From positions 21,841 to 85,840 of the forward strand of contig DWXF01000022.1 in the NCBI GenBank assembly GCA_019119335.1: 64,000 nucleotides of DNA, read 5' to 3'. The stretch's first letter is position 1. Each line of letters begins with the position of its first letter. The notes beneath the pieces were generated by a model. It searched no databases and had not been told where the DNA came from. It was given only the letters and a program-made list of their open reading frames with translations. Shown piece by piece: positions 17,254 through 24,905 of this stretch. Position numbers and translations under genes: made by a program. The stretch is from Candidatus Flavonifractor merdavium (GTDB lineage: Bacteria > Bacillota > Clostridia > Oscillospirales > Oscillospiraceae).

Positions 17254-18282
17254 TTACAGATTGGGAAGGGCGGAGAGCAGACCATCCACATCGGCCTGGG
17301 TGGTGTGGAAGCAGGTAACAAAACGGATCACGGTATGGCTCTCGTCGTAGGGGCACCACACCTCGCAGTCGCATACCTCGTCAACCTTGGGCTTGATCTG
17401 ATTGGGGATCACGGCGAACACCTGGTTGGTGGGGGACTCCACCCACAGCGTCCAGCCCTTGGCCTTCAGCCCATCCTGGAGCCGGGCGGCCATCTCATTG
17501 CCCTGGCGGGCCATCTTGAAGTAGAGGTCGTCCTCAAAGAGGGTGAGGAAGGTGACGCCCTGGATCCACCCCTTCTCCATCACCGCCCCCATCCGCTTTT
17601 TCATGCGGAAGAAGCCGTCGGTGAGCTCGGGGCGGGTGATCACCAGGGCCTCGCCGAACATGGCGCCGTTTTTGGTGCCGCCGATGTAAAAGGCGTCCAC
17701 CAGATGGGCAAACTCCGGCAGGGTCAGGTCGTTGGCGTCGGAGGTGAGGGCGGCCCCCAGCCGGGCGCCGTCCACAAAGAGGAGCAGGCCGTTTTTATGG
17801 CAGAACTCCGACAGGGCGGTGAGCTCCGCCTTGGTGTACACCGCGCCGTTTTCAGTGGAGTTGGAGATGTACACCAGCCCCGGCTTGGTCAGGTGGGGGT
17901 CCTGGTGGAGCTCCAGCAGGGGGGGCAGCATGTCGGGGGTGATCTTGCCCTCCGGAGTAGCGGGCACGGTGAGGATCTTGTGGCCGGTGGCCTCAAAGGC
18001 GCCCACCTCATGGCCGTTGAGATGGCCGGAGTCGGGGCAGATGGCGGCCTCCCAGGGTTTGAGCAGGAAGGAGCAGGCCACCACGTTGGTCTGGGTGCCT
18101 CCGATGAGGAACTCCACCATGGCGTCGGGACAGCCGCACACTTCCCGGATGCGGTCCTTGGCCCGGGCGGTGTACTGGTCGTCGCCGTAGCCCCAGTTGC
18201 CCTCCAGGTTGACGGCGCATACCGCGTCCATCACCTTGGGATGGGCGCCGAAGGAGTAGTCGTTGCGGAACAGATACTTCAT
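17254..18282 (-). CDS. ltaE: Low-specificity L-threonine aldolase
   Basis: 342 residues of the PLP fold-type I beta-eliminating lyase family. The cofactor lysine is in YIGGTKNGAMFGEA (about residue 208). FVDGARLGAAL supplies the Asp that contacts the pyridine nitrogen. The enzyme splits L-threonine or L-allo-threonine into glycine and acetaldehyde. It lies just downstream of glnS in the same direction, with a hairpin between them. Confidence 0.92.
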   Translation of the reverse strand: MKYLFRNDYSFGAHPKVMDAVCAVNLEGNWGYGDDQYTARAKDRIREVCGCPDAMVEFLIGGTQTNVVACSFLLKPWEAAICPDSGHLNGHEVGAFEATGHKILTVPATPEGKITPDMLPPLLELHQDPHLTKPGLVYISNSTENGAVYTKAELTALSEFCHKNGLLLFVDGARLGAALTSDANDLTLPEFAHLVDAFYIGGTKNGAMFGEALVITRPELTDGFFRMKKRMGAVMEKGWIQGVTFLTLFEDDLYFKMARQGNEMAARLQDGLKAKGWTLWVESPTNQVFAVIPNQIKPKVDEVCDCEVWCPYDESHTVIRFVTCFHTTQADVDGLLSALPNL

Positions 18283-18306
18283 GGTTGTAACCTCCCGATA
18301 ACATAG

Positions 18307-18331
18307 AGCGGGCGGCCAGGGGCCGCCCGCT
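18307..18331 (-). terminator. Hairpin between glnS and ltaE
   Basis: An 11-bp perfect stem (18307-18317 with 18321-18331) of very high GC. No T run follows on the minus strand, so it may only partly terminate, or stabilise RNA. Confidence 0.4.
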
Positions 18332-18342
18332 ATTTGGTGTGG

Positions 18343-20025
18343 TTAGAATTTAAAGGAGTCCTTCAGGCTCACCGACCGGTTGAACACCAGATGGTCGGGG
18401 GCGGAGTCCTTGTTGTCCACGCAGAAATAGCCCTGCCGCAGGAACTGGAAGGAGGCGGGAGCCTCCGCGCCGGCCAGACCGGCCTCCACCTTGGCGCCGG
18501 AGAGCACCTCCAGGGAGCCGGGATTCAGGCAGTCCAGGAAGTTCTTGTCGCCGGCGTCGGGCTCGGCGTCGGAGAAGAGGTTGTCGTAGAGGCGGATCTC
18601 CGCGTCCACGGCGGTGGCGGCGTCCACCCAGTGGATGGTGGCTCCCTTGATCTTCCGGCCGTCGGCGGGGTCGCCGCCCTTGCTGTCCGGGTCGTAGGTG
18701 GCGGTGATCCTGGTCACGTTGCCGTTCTCATCGGTCTCGCAGCCGGTGCACTTGATCACATAGGCCCCCTTCAGGCGGCACTCCGGCCCGTCGGGGTAGA
18801 GCCGCTTGTACTTGGGCACCGGGGCGGGCAGGAAGTCGTCGGCCTCGATATACAGCTCCCGGGAGAAGGTGACCTGACGGCTGCCGTCCTCCGGGCGGTT
18901 GGGGTTATTCTCCACGGTGAAGCTCTCGCTCTGCCCCTCGGGGAAGTTGGTGATCTCCAGCTTCACCGGGCGGAGCACCGCCATCCGGCGCTGGGCGGTT
19001 TCGTTCAGGTCCTCCCGCAGGCAGTGCTCCAGGAAGGCGTATTCCACCGTGGAGGCCGCCTTGCTGACGCCGTTGCGCTCGGAGAAGTTACGGATGGCCC
19101 GGGGGGTGTAGCCCCGCCGGCGCAGGCCGCACAGGGTGGGCATTCGGGGGTCGTCCCAGCCGGACACCCGGCCCTCCTCCACCAGCTGGCGCAGCTTACG
19201 CTTGCTCATGACGGTGTAGTTGATGCCCAGCCGGGCAAACTCGATCTGCCGGGGCTTTGCGGGCACGGGGCAGTTCTGGATCACCCAGTCGTACAGGGGC
19301 CGGTGGTCCTCAAACTCCAGGGAGCACAGGGAGTGGGTGATCCCCTCCAGGGCGTCCTCGATGGGGTGGGCAAAGTCGTACATGGGGTAGATGCACCACT
19401 TGTCCCCCTGCCGGTGATGGTGCATGTGGTTGATGCGGTAGATCACCGGGTCCCGCATGTTGAAGTTGCCGCTGGTCAGGTCGATCTTGGCCCGCAAGGT
19501 GTACTTGCCGTTGGGGAACTCGCCCGCCCGCATCCGGGCGAACAGGTCCAGGGACTCCTCCACCGGCCGGTCCCGCCAGGGGGAGCGGGCGGGGGTGTTC
19601 ACGTCGCCGCGGTACTCCCTGAACTCCTCCGGGGTGAGCTCGCACACGTAGGCCAGCCCCTTCTTGATGAGCTCCACGGCGTATTCGTACATCTGCTCAA
19701 AATAATCCGAGGCAAAGTAGAACCGGTCGCCCCAGTCGTAGCCCAGCCAGTGGATATCCTCCTGGATGGCCTCCACGTACTCCACATCCTCCTTGGTGGG
19801 GTTGGTGTCGTCCATGCGGAGGTTGCACAGCCCGCCGTACTTCTCCGCCGTGCCGAAGTCTACGAAGATCGCCTTGGCATGGCCGATATGCAGGTAGCCG
19901 TTGGGCTCCGGAGGAAACCGGGTGTGGACGGTCATGCCTTGGAACTGACCACCCTGGGCGATGTCCTCATCAATAAAATCATGGATAAAGTTCTGCGTCA
20001 TGGTGGGCTTCAGTTCTTCTGGCAT
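18343..20025 (-). CDS. glnS: Glutamine--tRNA ligase
   Basis: 560 residues, class I. HIGH is at residues 46-49 (GYLHIGHAK) and the KMSKS variant is VMSKRKL. The anticodon-binding beta-barrels fill the C-terminal third. The features (HTRFPPEPNGYLHIGH, RMDDTNP) are those of GlnRS rather than a bacterial GluRS, so tRNA-Gln is charged directly. The start at 20025 has AAGGAG seven bases upstream; the longer frame runs through the promoter. Confidence 0.95.
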   Translation of the reverse strand: MPEELKPTMTQNFIHDFIDEDIAQGGQFQGMTVHTRFPPEPNGYLHIGHAKAIFVDFGTAEKYGGLCNLRMDDTNPTKEDVEYVEAIQEDIHWLGYDWGDRFYFASDYFEQMYEYAVELIKKGLAYVCELTPEEFREYRGDVNTPARSPWRDRPVEESLDLFARMRAGEFPNGKYTLRAKIDLTSGNFNMRDPVIYRINHMHHHRQGDKWCIYPMYDFAHPIEDALEGITHSLCSLEFEDHRPLYDWVIQNCPVPAKPRQIEFARLGINYTVMSKRKLRQLVEEGRVSGWDDPRMPTLCGLRRRGYTPRAIRNFSERNGVSKAASTVEYAFLEHCLREDLNETAQRRMAVLRPVKLEITNFPEGQSESFTVENNPNRPEDGSRQVTFSRELYIEADDFLPAPVPKYKRLYPDGPECRLKGAYVIKCTGCETDENGNVTRITATYDPDSKGGDPADGRKIKGATIHWVDAATAVDAEIRLYDNLFSDAEPDAGDKNFLDCLNPGSLEVLSGAKVEAGLAGAEAPASFQFLRQGYFCVDNKDSAPDHLVFNRSVSLKDSFKF

Positions 20026-20059
20026 TTGATTCACTCCTTCTATCTTGATATGAACTAAT

Positions 20060-20088
20060 ATTGTACCCCCAACGGCGGCAAAATGCAA
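20060..20088 (-). promoter_or_regulatory. Promoter of glnS
   Basis: On the minus strand, TTGCAT (20083-20088), a 17-base spacer and TACAAT (20060-20065). Confidence 0.8.
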
Positions 20089-20134
20089 GAGCGGAACCCG
20101 GCGGAGGGGGCGGTAAAAAATTTTTATAAAGGTA

Positions 20135-20162
20135 TTGACATATTAGAATATTTGAATATAAT
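20135..20162 (+). promoter_or_regulatory. Promoter of the redox operon with likely ArsR operator
   Basis: TTGACA (20135-20140), 16 bases, TATAAT (20157-20162). An AT-rich imperfect dyad with TATTA/TAATA ends spans the spacer and -10 box (about 20141-20169). This is where an ArsR-family repressor encoded by the first gene would bind. Confidence 0.7.
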
Positions 20163-20195
20163 AATATTAGAAATTGCGGATGGAGGTGAGCCACA

Positions 20196-20507
20196 GTGGA
20201 GCTGGAATCCTGTTACGGTGAGAAGGCGGAGCTGCTCAAGGCCCTGTCCCATCCTCTGCGGCTGCGGATTGTCCGGGGACTGCTGCTCAACGGCTGCCGC
20301 AATGTGGGCTGCATGGAGGCCAATACCGGCCAGTCCCAGTCCTGTATCTCCCAGCATCTCATGCGGCTGAAGGCCGCGGGTGTGGTGCGGGCGGCCCGGT
20401 CGGGCAACGAGGTCTACTATGAGGTGGCCGATCCGGCGGCGGCGGCAGTGGTTTCGGCGCTGTTCGGGGACAGGGAGGAGGAGTATCAGTGTACGATATC
20501 GCGGTGA
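20196..20507 (+). CDS. ArsR-family transcriptional regulator, cysteine-containing
   Basis: 103 residues with a winged helix (ALSHPLRLRIVRGLL ... SQSCISQHLMRLKAAGVV ... VYYEVAD). The GTG start has GGAGGTGA before it. Four cysteines (6, 34, 39, 50) lie near the DNA-reading helices; C34 and C39 form a C-x4-C pair. This suits thiol or metal sensing but does not match a classical metal site I can name. It overlaps the reductase gene by 19 bases. I infer a self-regulated repressor of the reductase/thioredoxin operon that responds to redox state. Confidence 0.85.
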   Translation: MELESCYGEKAELLKALSHPLRLRIVRGLLLNGCRNVGCMEANTGQSQSCISQHLMRLKAAGVVRAARSGNEVYYEVADPAAAAVVSALFGDREEEYQCTISR

Positions 20508-21346
20508 TCGGCGGCGGCCCGGCTGGGCTGTCGGCGGCGGTGCAGGGGCGGGCCAGAGGCCGGTCGGTGCTGATGGTCAGCGGAGACATCCGGGATAATC
20601 CCCTCTACAAGACCGAGCGTATTGACAACTACCTGGGCTTTTACAACGTTACCGGCGCCCGGCTGCTGGACCAGTTCCGGTACCAGGCCAGACGGATGGG
20701 CGTGGAGGAGAAAGAGGGCCGGGTACTGAATATCATGCCCATGAACGGCACATTCTACCTGAGTATCGGCAGCGATATGGAACAGGCCCGGGCGGTGGTG
20801 CTGGCCACCGGGGTGGTCCGCTCCGCCAAGTACCCCGGGGAGGAGGCCCATCTGGGCGCGGGGGTGAGCTACTGCGCCACCTGCGACGGGATGCTCTACC
20901 GGGGCAAGGAGATCACGGTGGTGGGCCTGGCGGCCGACGCCCCGGCGGAGGCCAACTGGCTGCGGGAGATCGGCTGCAAAGTCACCTATGTGGGCCCCGG
21001 CCAGCCTGACGGCCTGCGGCCGGACATTCCGGCGGTAAAGGCGGGCAAGGTGGAGATCCTGGGGGAACAGAAGGTGGAGGGCCTTCGGGCTGGCAGCGCC
21101 GTTATTCCCTGCGAGGGCGTGTTTATCCTCCGCTCCTCCATGGCTCCCACAGACCTGCTCCCCGGACTGGAGCTGGAGGGCAATTATCTCAGGGTGGACC
21201 GGAATATGTCCACCAACATACCCGGCGTGTTTGCCGCCGGAGACTGCACCGGACTTCCCCTTCAGGTTTCCAAGGCCGTGGGGGAGGGTCAGGTGGCGGG
21301 CCACCGGGCGGCGGAATATCTGGAGCATTTGGACCAACAGGCATAA
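20489..21346 (+). CDS. Thioredoxin reductase-like flavoprotein lacking NADPH motifs
   Basis: 285 residues. The FAD motif GGGPAG (8-13), the redox-active CATC (129-132) and the second FAD motif AAGDC (249-253) are those of thioredoxin reductases. The NADPH-binding Gly-rich motif (GGGxSA in the family) is replaced by VVGLAADAPAEA (144-155). The HRRxxxR phosphate-binding motif is also absent. Ferredoxin-dependent flavin thioredoxin reductases from Clostridium share these losses. The gene lies between an ArsR regulator and thioredoxin. I infer reduction of the downstream thioredoxin with electrons from ferredoxin rather than NADPH. Confidence 0.88.
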   Translation: MYDIAVIGGGPAGLSAAVQGRARGRSVLMVSGDIRDNPLYKTERIDNYLGFYNVTGARLLDQFRYQARRMGVEEKEGRVLNIMPMNGTFYLSIGSDMEQARAVVLATGVVRSAKYPGEEAHLGAGVSYCATCDGMLYRGKEITVVGLAADAPAEANWLREIGCKVTYVGPGQPDGLRPDIPAVKAGKVEILGEQKVEGLRAGSAVIPCEGVFILRSSMAPTDLLPGLELEGNYLRVDRNMSTNIPGVFAAGDCTGLPLQVSKAVGEGQVAGHRAAEYLEHLDQQA

Positions 21347-21373
21347 CATATACAAAGAAAGGACGATTTGATT

Positions 21374-21688
21374 ATGGCGATCATTCATTTGACCAAGGAC
21401 GGATTTGACAAGGCCACGGCCAGCGGTATCTCCATGGTGGATTTCTGGGCCTCCTGGTGCGGCCCCTGCAAGATGCTGGCCCCTGTGATGGAGGACCTGG
21501 CGGGCAAGTATGAGGGCAAGGCCCTGGTGGGTAAGGTGAACGTGGACGACGAGCCCGACCTGGCCATGCGCTTCGGCGTCATGAGCATTCCCACCGTAGT
21601 GTTCCTCAAGGACGGCAAGGAGTTTGACCGGAAGGTGGGGGTTATGCCTCCCGCCGCCTACACCGCCGTGCTGGACGCCAATCTGTAA
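21374..21688 (+). CDS. trxA: Thioredoxin
   Basis: 104 residues with the classic active site WCGPC (in FWASWCGPCKM, about 28-32) and the cis-proline loop SIPTV. The ATG at 21374 is preferred over an in-frame TTG six bases earlier; GAAAGGA lies upstream. It is the last gene of the ArsR/reductase operon, 27 bases after the reductase, and is the likely electron acceptor of that enzyme. Confidence 0.95.
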   Translation: MAIIHLTKDGFDKATASGISMVDFWASWCGPCKMLAPVMEDLAGKYEGKALVGKVNVDDEPDLAMRFGVMSIPTVVFLKDGKEFDRKVGVMPPAAYTAVLDANL

Positions 21689-21698
21689 CACCCTGTTT

Positions 21699-21740
21699 CC
21701 CCGCCGTCCGCTGGAGTTCCAGCGGACGGCGGGGCTTTTC
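21699..21740 (+). terminator. Terminator of the redox operon
   Basis: A 16-bp perfect stem (21699-21714 with 21719-21734), AGTT loop, followed by CTTTTC. Confidence 0.85.
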
Positions 21741-21751
21741 CATATCCCGCA

Positions 21752-21780
21752 TTGTCAAATTCAGCCACAGCGTGTAAAAT
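21752..21780 (+). promoter_or_regulatory. Promoter of the two-component system
   Basis: TTGTCA (21752-21757), 17 bases, TAAAAT (21775-21780). Confidence 0.7.
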
Positions 21781-21833
21781 AATGACACAGACTGAGGGGC
21801 GAACGCCCTGAGATTGGATGGAGGAGCGAGACA

Positions 21834-22526
21834 ATGCGCATTTTGGTGGTAGAGGACGAGCAGGACCTGAATCTTCTGATCCGGAAGGTGCTGACAAAGG
21901 CAGGCTATACGGTGGACGGCTGCTGGGACGGGGAGGAGGCCCAGCTCCATCTGCTGGGGGCGGAGTACGACGCGGTGATCCTGGACGTAATGATGCCCAA
22001 GAAGGACGGGTACACTGTGATCAAGGAGATGCGGGAGCAGGGCAGCGACGTGCCGGTGCTCTTCCTCACCGCCCGCGACAGTATTGCCGACCGGGTGAAA
22101 GGCCTGGATCTGGGGGCGGACGACTACTTAATCAAGCCCTTTGACTTTGACGAGCTGCTGGCCCGGCTCCGGGCCATGACCCGCAAGCATGTGGGGCAGC
22201 GGAAGAATCAGTTTGTGGTGGGGGATCTGGTGCTGGATGTGGAGCAGCACCGGGTGACCCGGGGGGGCGTGGAGCTCACTCTGCTGCCCAAGGAGTTCTC
22301 CATTCTGGAGCATCTGATGCGCAATAAGAATAAGGTAGTCTCCCGGGAGCAGCTGGAGAACCGGATCTGGAACTATGAATACTCCGGCAGCTCCAACAAT
22401 GTGGACGGCTACATGAGCCGCCTGCGGAAGAAGGTGGACGGTGAGCACAGCCAGAAGCTGATCTACACCATCAAGGGTCTGGGCTGGACCATCCGGGAGG
22501 CCAAGGAGGAAGGGGAGACCACGTGA
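21834..22526 (+). CDS. Response regulator, OmpR/PhoB family
   Basis: 230 residues. The receiver domain has the acidic pocket, the phospho-acceptor Asp51 (VILDVMMPKKDG) and the conserved Thr and Lys (LTARD, LIKPFD). A C-terminal winged helix (about 130-225) carries the OmpR recognition pattern. Its stop overlaps the kinase start by four bases. A tandem TTTCATG repeat just after the kinase gene is a likely target. Confidence 0.95.
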   Translation: MRILVVEDEQDLNLLIRKVLTKAGYTVDGCWDGEEAQLHLLGAEYDAVILDVMMPKKDGYTVIKEMREQGSDVPVLFLTARDSIADRVKGLDLGADDYLIKPFDFDELLARLRAMTRKHVGQRKNQFVVGDLVLDVEQHRVTRGGVELTLLPKEFSILEHLMRNKNKVVSREQLENRIWNYEYSGSSNNVDGYMSRLRKKVDGEHSQKLIYTIKGLGWTIREAKEEGETT

Positions 22527-23887
22527 GGAATGTAACGATCAAGGTGCGCATCACCGTCTGGTATCTGCTCCTGATGACCATGATGGCCGGGCTGCTGCTG
22601 GCCTTTCTGCTGCTCATCAGCGGCACCGTCACCACCCAGACGGCCATGGAGCAGCTATCCCAGACCGTCCGGGCCAATCTGCACCAGGTGGAGATGGCGG
22701 ACGGCTCCCTTCAGTTGGGCGAGGACTTCAACTTTTATGAGGACGGAGTTTACAGCCTGATTTACAGCCAGAACGAGGCCCTGCTGGCCGGTCAGGTGCC
22801 GGTGAACTTCAGCACGGAGGAGCCCTTTGAAAACGGTCTGACCCGTGTGGTGGAGGTGGGGGCCGACCAGTACTACGTGCTGGACTTCTGGATTCCCATA
22901 GGCTGGGAAAACGGGGTGTGGATCCGGGGGATTCTGGAGGTGCCCCGCAGCTCCGCCGCGCTGACCAACCTGCTCCGCGCCGCCATGATCACCCTGCCCA
23001 TTTTCATCCTGCTGGCCGCCGTGGGGGGCTACCTGATCGCCCGCCGGGCCTTCCGCCCCCTGGAGCAGATTACCACCACAGCGGCCGCTATCAGCGAGGC
23101 CTCCGACCTGTCGGCACGGGTGGAGATTCCCCCGGGAAAAAATGAGTTTGTCCGCCTGGCCCAGACCTTCAATCAGATGTTTGAGCGGCTGGAGCGCTCC
23201 TTTGAGGCGGAGACCCAGTTCACCGCCGATGCCTCCCATGAGCTGCGCACCCCCGTATCTGTAATCAAAAGCGCCTGTGAATACGCGGAGAAATATGAGG
23301 AGACCCCGGAGGAGCATCTGGAGACCATCTCCATGATCCACCGGCAGGCGGACAAGATGTCCCGGCTCATCGGCCAGCTGCTGAGCATCACCCGGCTGGA
23401 CCAGGGCACCGATATGGCCTGTCAGGAAAAGGTGGACCTGTCCGCTCTGGTGGAGGAGCTGTGCGCCGAGCAGACCTATCCCAAGGACCGGCTGCTCTGC
23501 CAGTGTGAACCGGGGGTCCTGGCCCGGGTGGATACGGCCCTCATCACCCGCCTCACCCAAAATCTGATCGACAACGGCTTTAAATATGGAAAGTCGGACG
23601 GCCACGTGTGGGTGGAGCTGCGCCGGACGGCGGAGGAGATTCAGCTCAGCGTCAAGGACGACGGCATCGGCATCGACCGGGAGCAGCAGGAGAAGGTGTG
23701 GCAGCGGTTTTATCAGGTGGACCCCTCCCGCAGCGAGCGGGGGGGAGCCGGGCTGGGGCTGTCCATGGTGCGGAAGATCGCCCAGGCCCACGGGGGCTAT
23801 ATGACACTGGACAGCATTCCCGGTCTGGGCAGCACCTTCGCCCTCCACCTTCCGCTGGAGGGAATGGAACTGAAAGAAAAAATTTGA
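22523..23887 (+). CDS. Sensor histidine kinase, HAMP-containing
   Basis: 454 residues. Two membrane helices (about 12-35 and 153-175) flank an extracytoplasmic sensor of about 115 residues. HAMP follows (about 175-228), then the H box TADASHELRTPVS (His near 238) and the N, G1 and G2 boxes of the ATPase (NLIDNGFKYG, DDGIGID, GLGLSMV). It starts with GTG overlapping the regulator's stop. The signal is unknown, but the secreted PepSY proteins encoded downstream may modulate the envelope process it senses. Confidence 0.95.
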   Translation: MRNVTIKVRITVWYLLLMTMMAGLLLAFLLLISGTVTTQTAMEQLSQTVRANLHQVEMADGSLQLGEDFNFYEDGVYSLIYSQNEALLAGQVPVNFSTEEPFENGLTRVVEVGADQYYVLDFWIPIGWENGVWIRGILEVPRSSAALTNLLRAAMITLPIFILLAAVGGYLIARRAFRPLEQITTTAAAISEASDLSARVEIPPGKNEFVRLAQTFNQMFERLERSFEAETQFTADASHELRTPVSVIKSACEYAEKYEETPEEHLETISMIHRQADKMSRLIGQLLSITRLDQGTDMACQEKVDLSALVEELCAEQTYPKDRLLCQCEPGVLARVDTALITRLTQNLIDNGFKYGKSDGHVWVELRRTAEEIQLSVKDDGIGIDREQQEKVWQRFYQVDPSRSERGGAGLGLSMVRKIAQAHGGYMTLDSIPGLGSTFALHLPLEGMELKEKI

Positions 23888-23900
23888 AAAGTTAATTTGA

Positions 23901-23918
23901 TTTCATGTTTATTTCATG
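23901..23918 (+). promoter_or_regulatory. Tandem TTTCATG repeat, likely response-regulator box
   Basis: TTTCATG at 23901-23907 is repeated exactly at 23912-23918. The 11-base phase is that of OmpR/PhoB-family tandem sites. It overlaps the expected -35 position of a promoter whose -10 would be GATATA near 23931-23936, as expected for an activator site. Confidence 0.6.
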
Positions 23919-23964
23919 TTGGACTGGTAGGATATAGCCAACAAGAAGAAGGGAGGCATTTCAA

Positions 23965-24849
23965 ATGAAACGAAATGCAATTTACGGCCTGTGTGCCGCC
24001 GCGATGCTGATGACCGGTCTGGCCGGCTGTGGACAGCAGGGCAGCCAGGCGGAATATATTGGAATCGACGCAGCCAAGGCCATTGCGCTGGAGAGCGCCG
24101 GAGTATCGGAGGCCAACGCCTCCTTCTCCACCGCCGGACTGGATAAGCAGAACGGGATGGACTTCTACGCCGTGGACTTTACCGCCAACGGCCAGTCCTA
24201 TGAGTACGACATCGACGCCGTTACCGGCGTGGTGATCAGCAGCGTCACCCCCCAGTCCGGGAATGAGCAGGTGACGGCAGGGGCGGAGGCCTCTGCCACC
24301 CCCGCGCCTCAGACCACACCCGTTGCCACCCCGGCGGCCAGCACCCCGGATACCGCGAATACCGGCGCCCAGCAGAATGGCAGCACCCAGGCCAGCGCCG
24401 GCATCACCGAGAGCAAGGCCAAGGAGATCGCACTGGCCGACGCGGGCCTGTCCTCCAGCCAGGTGACTTTCATCAAGAGCAAGCTGGACTGGGACGACGG
24501 CCGCCAGGTGTACGATGTGGAGTTCTACACCAGCGACTACAAGGAGTACGACTACGAGATCGACGCTTCCACCGGGAAGATCATCTCCTATGACTACGAC
24601 GCCGACAGCTACACCCCGCCGGCAACCTCCAGCGGCAACGCCATCACCGCCGATGAGGCCAAGCAGATCGCCCTGGCGGAGGTGCCCGGCGCTACCACCA
24701 GCGACATCTATGAGTTTGAGCTGGACCGGGACGATGGTCGGCTGGAGTACGAGGGTACCATCTACTACGGCGGTGTGGAGTATGAGTTTACCATCGACGG
24801 TTACAGCGGCGCCATCCGCGGTTGGGAAGTAGACCGCAACGGCCGCTGA
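23965..24849 (+). CDS. Lipoprotein with three PepSY domains
   Basis: 294 residues. A lipoprotein signal (MTGLAGC, Cys near 23) is followed by three PepSY repeats at about 29-95, 143-212 and 222-292, separated by a Thr/Pro/Ala-rich linker. Each repeat has the A-K-x-I-A-L-x-x-A-G start and the Y-x-x-D-I-D-x-x-T-G end. PepSY domains are thought to inhibit extracytoplasmic peptidases or act as structural modules. It lies directly after the two-component system and its putative binding site, so it is a likely target gene. Its second repeat is nearly identical to one in the next gene. Confidence 0.88.
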   Translation: MKRNAIYGLCAAAMLMTGLAGCGQQGSQAEYIGIDAAKAIALESAGVSEANASFSTAGLDKQNGMDFYAVDFTANGQSYEYDIDAVTGVVISSVTPQSGNEQVTAGAEASATPAPQTTPVATPAASTPDTANTGAQQNGSTQASAGITESKAKEIALADAGLSSSQVTFIKSKLDWDDGRQVYDVEFYTSDYKEYDYEIDASTGKIISYDYDADSYTPPATSSGNAITADEAKQIALAEVPGATTSDIYEFELDRDDGRLEYEGTIYYGGVEYEFTIDGYSGAIRGWEVDRNGR

Positions 24850-24905
24850 TCAAATAAAGTTTCTGTTACAATCAAACTGAAATATTTGAATAGGAGGAAA
24901 GAACA

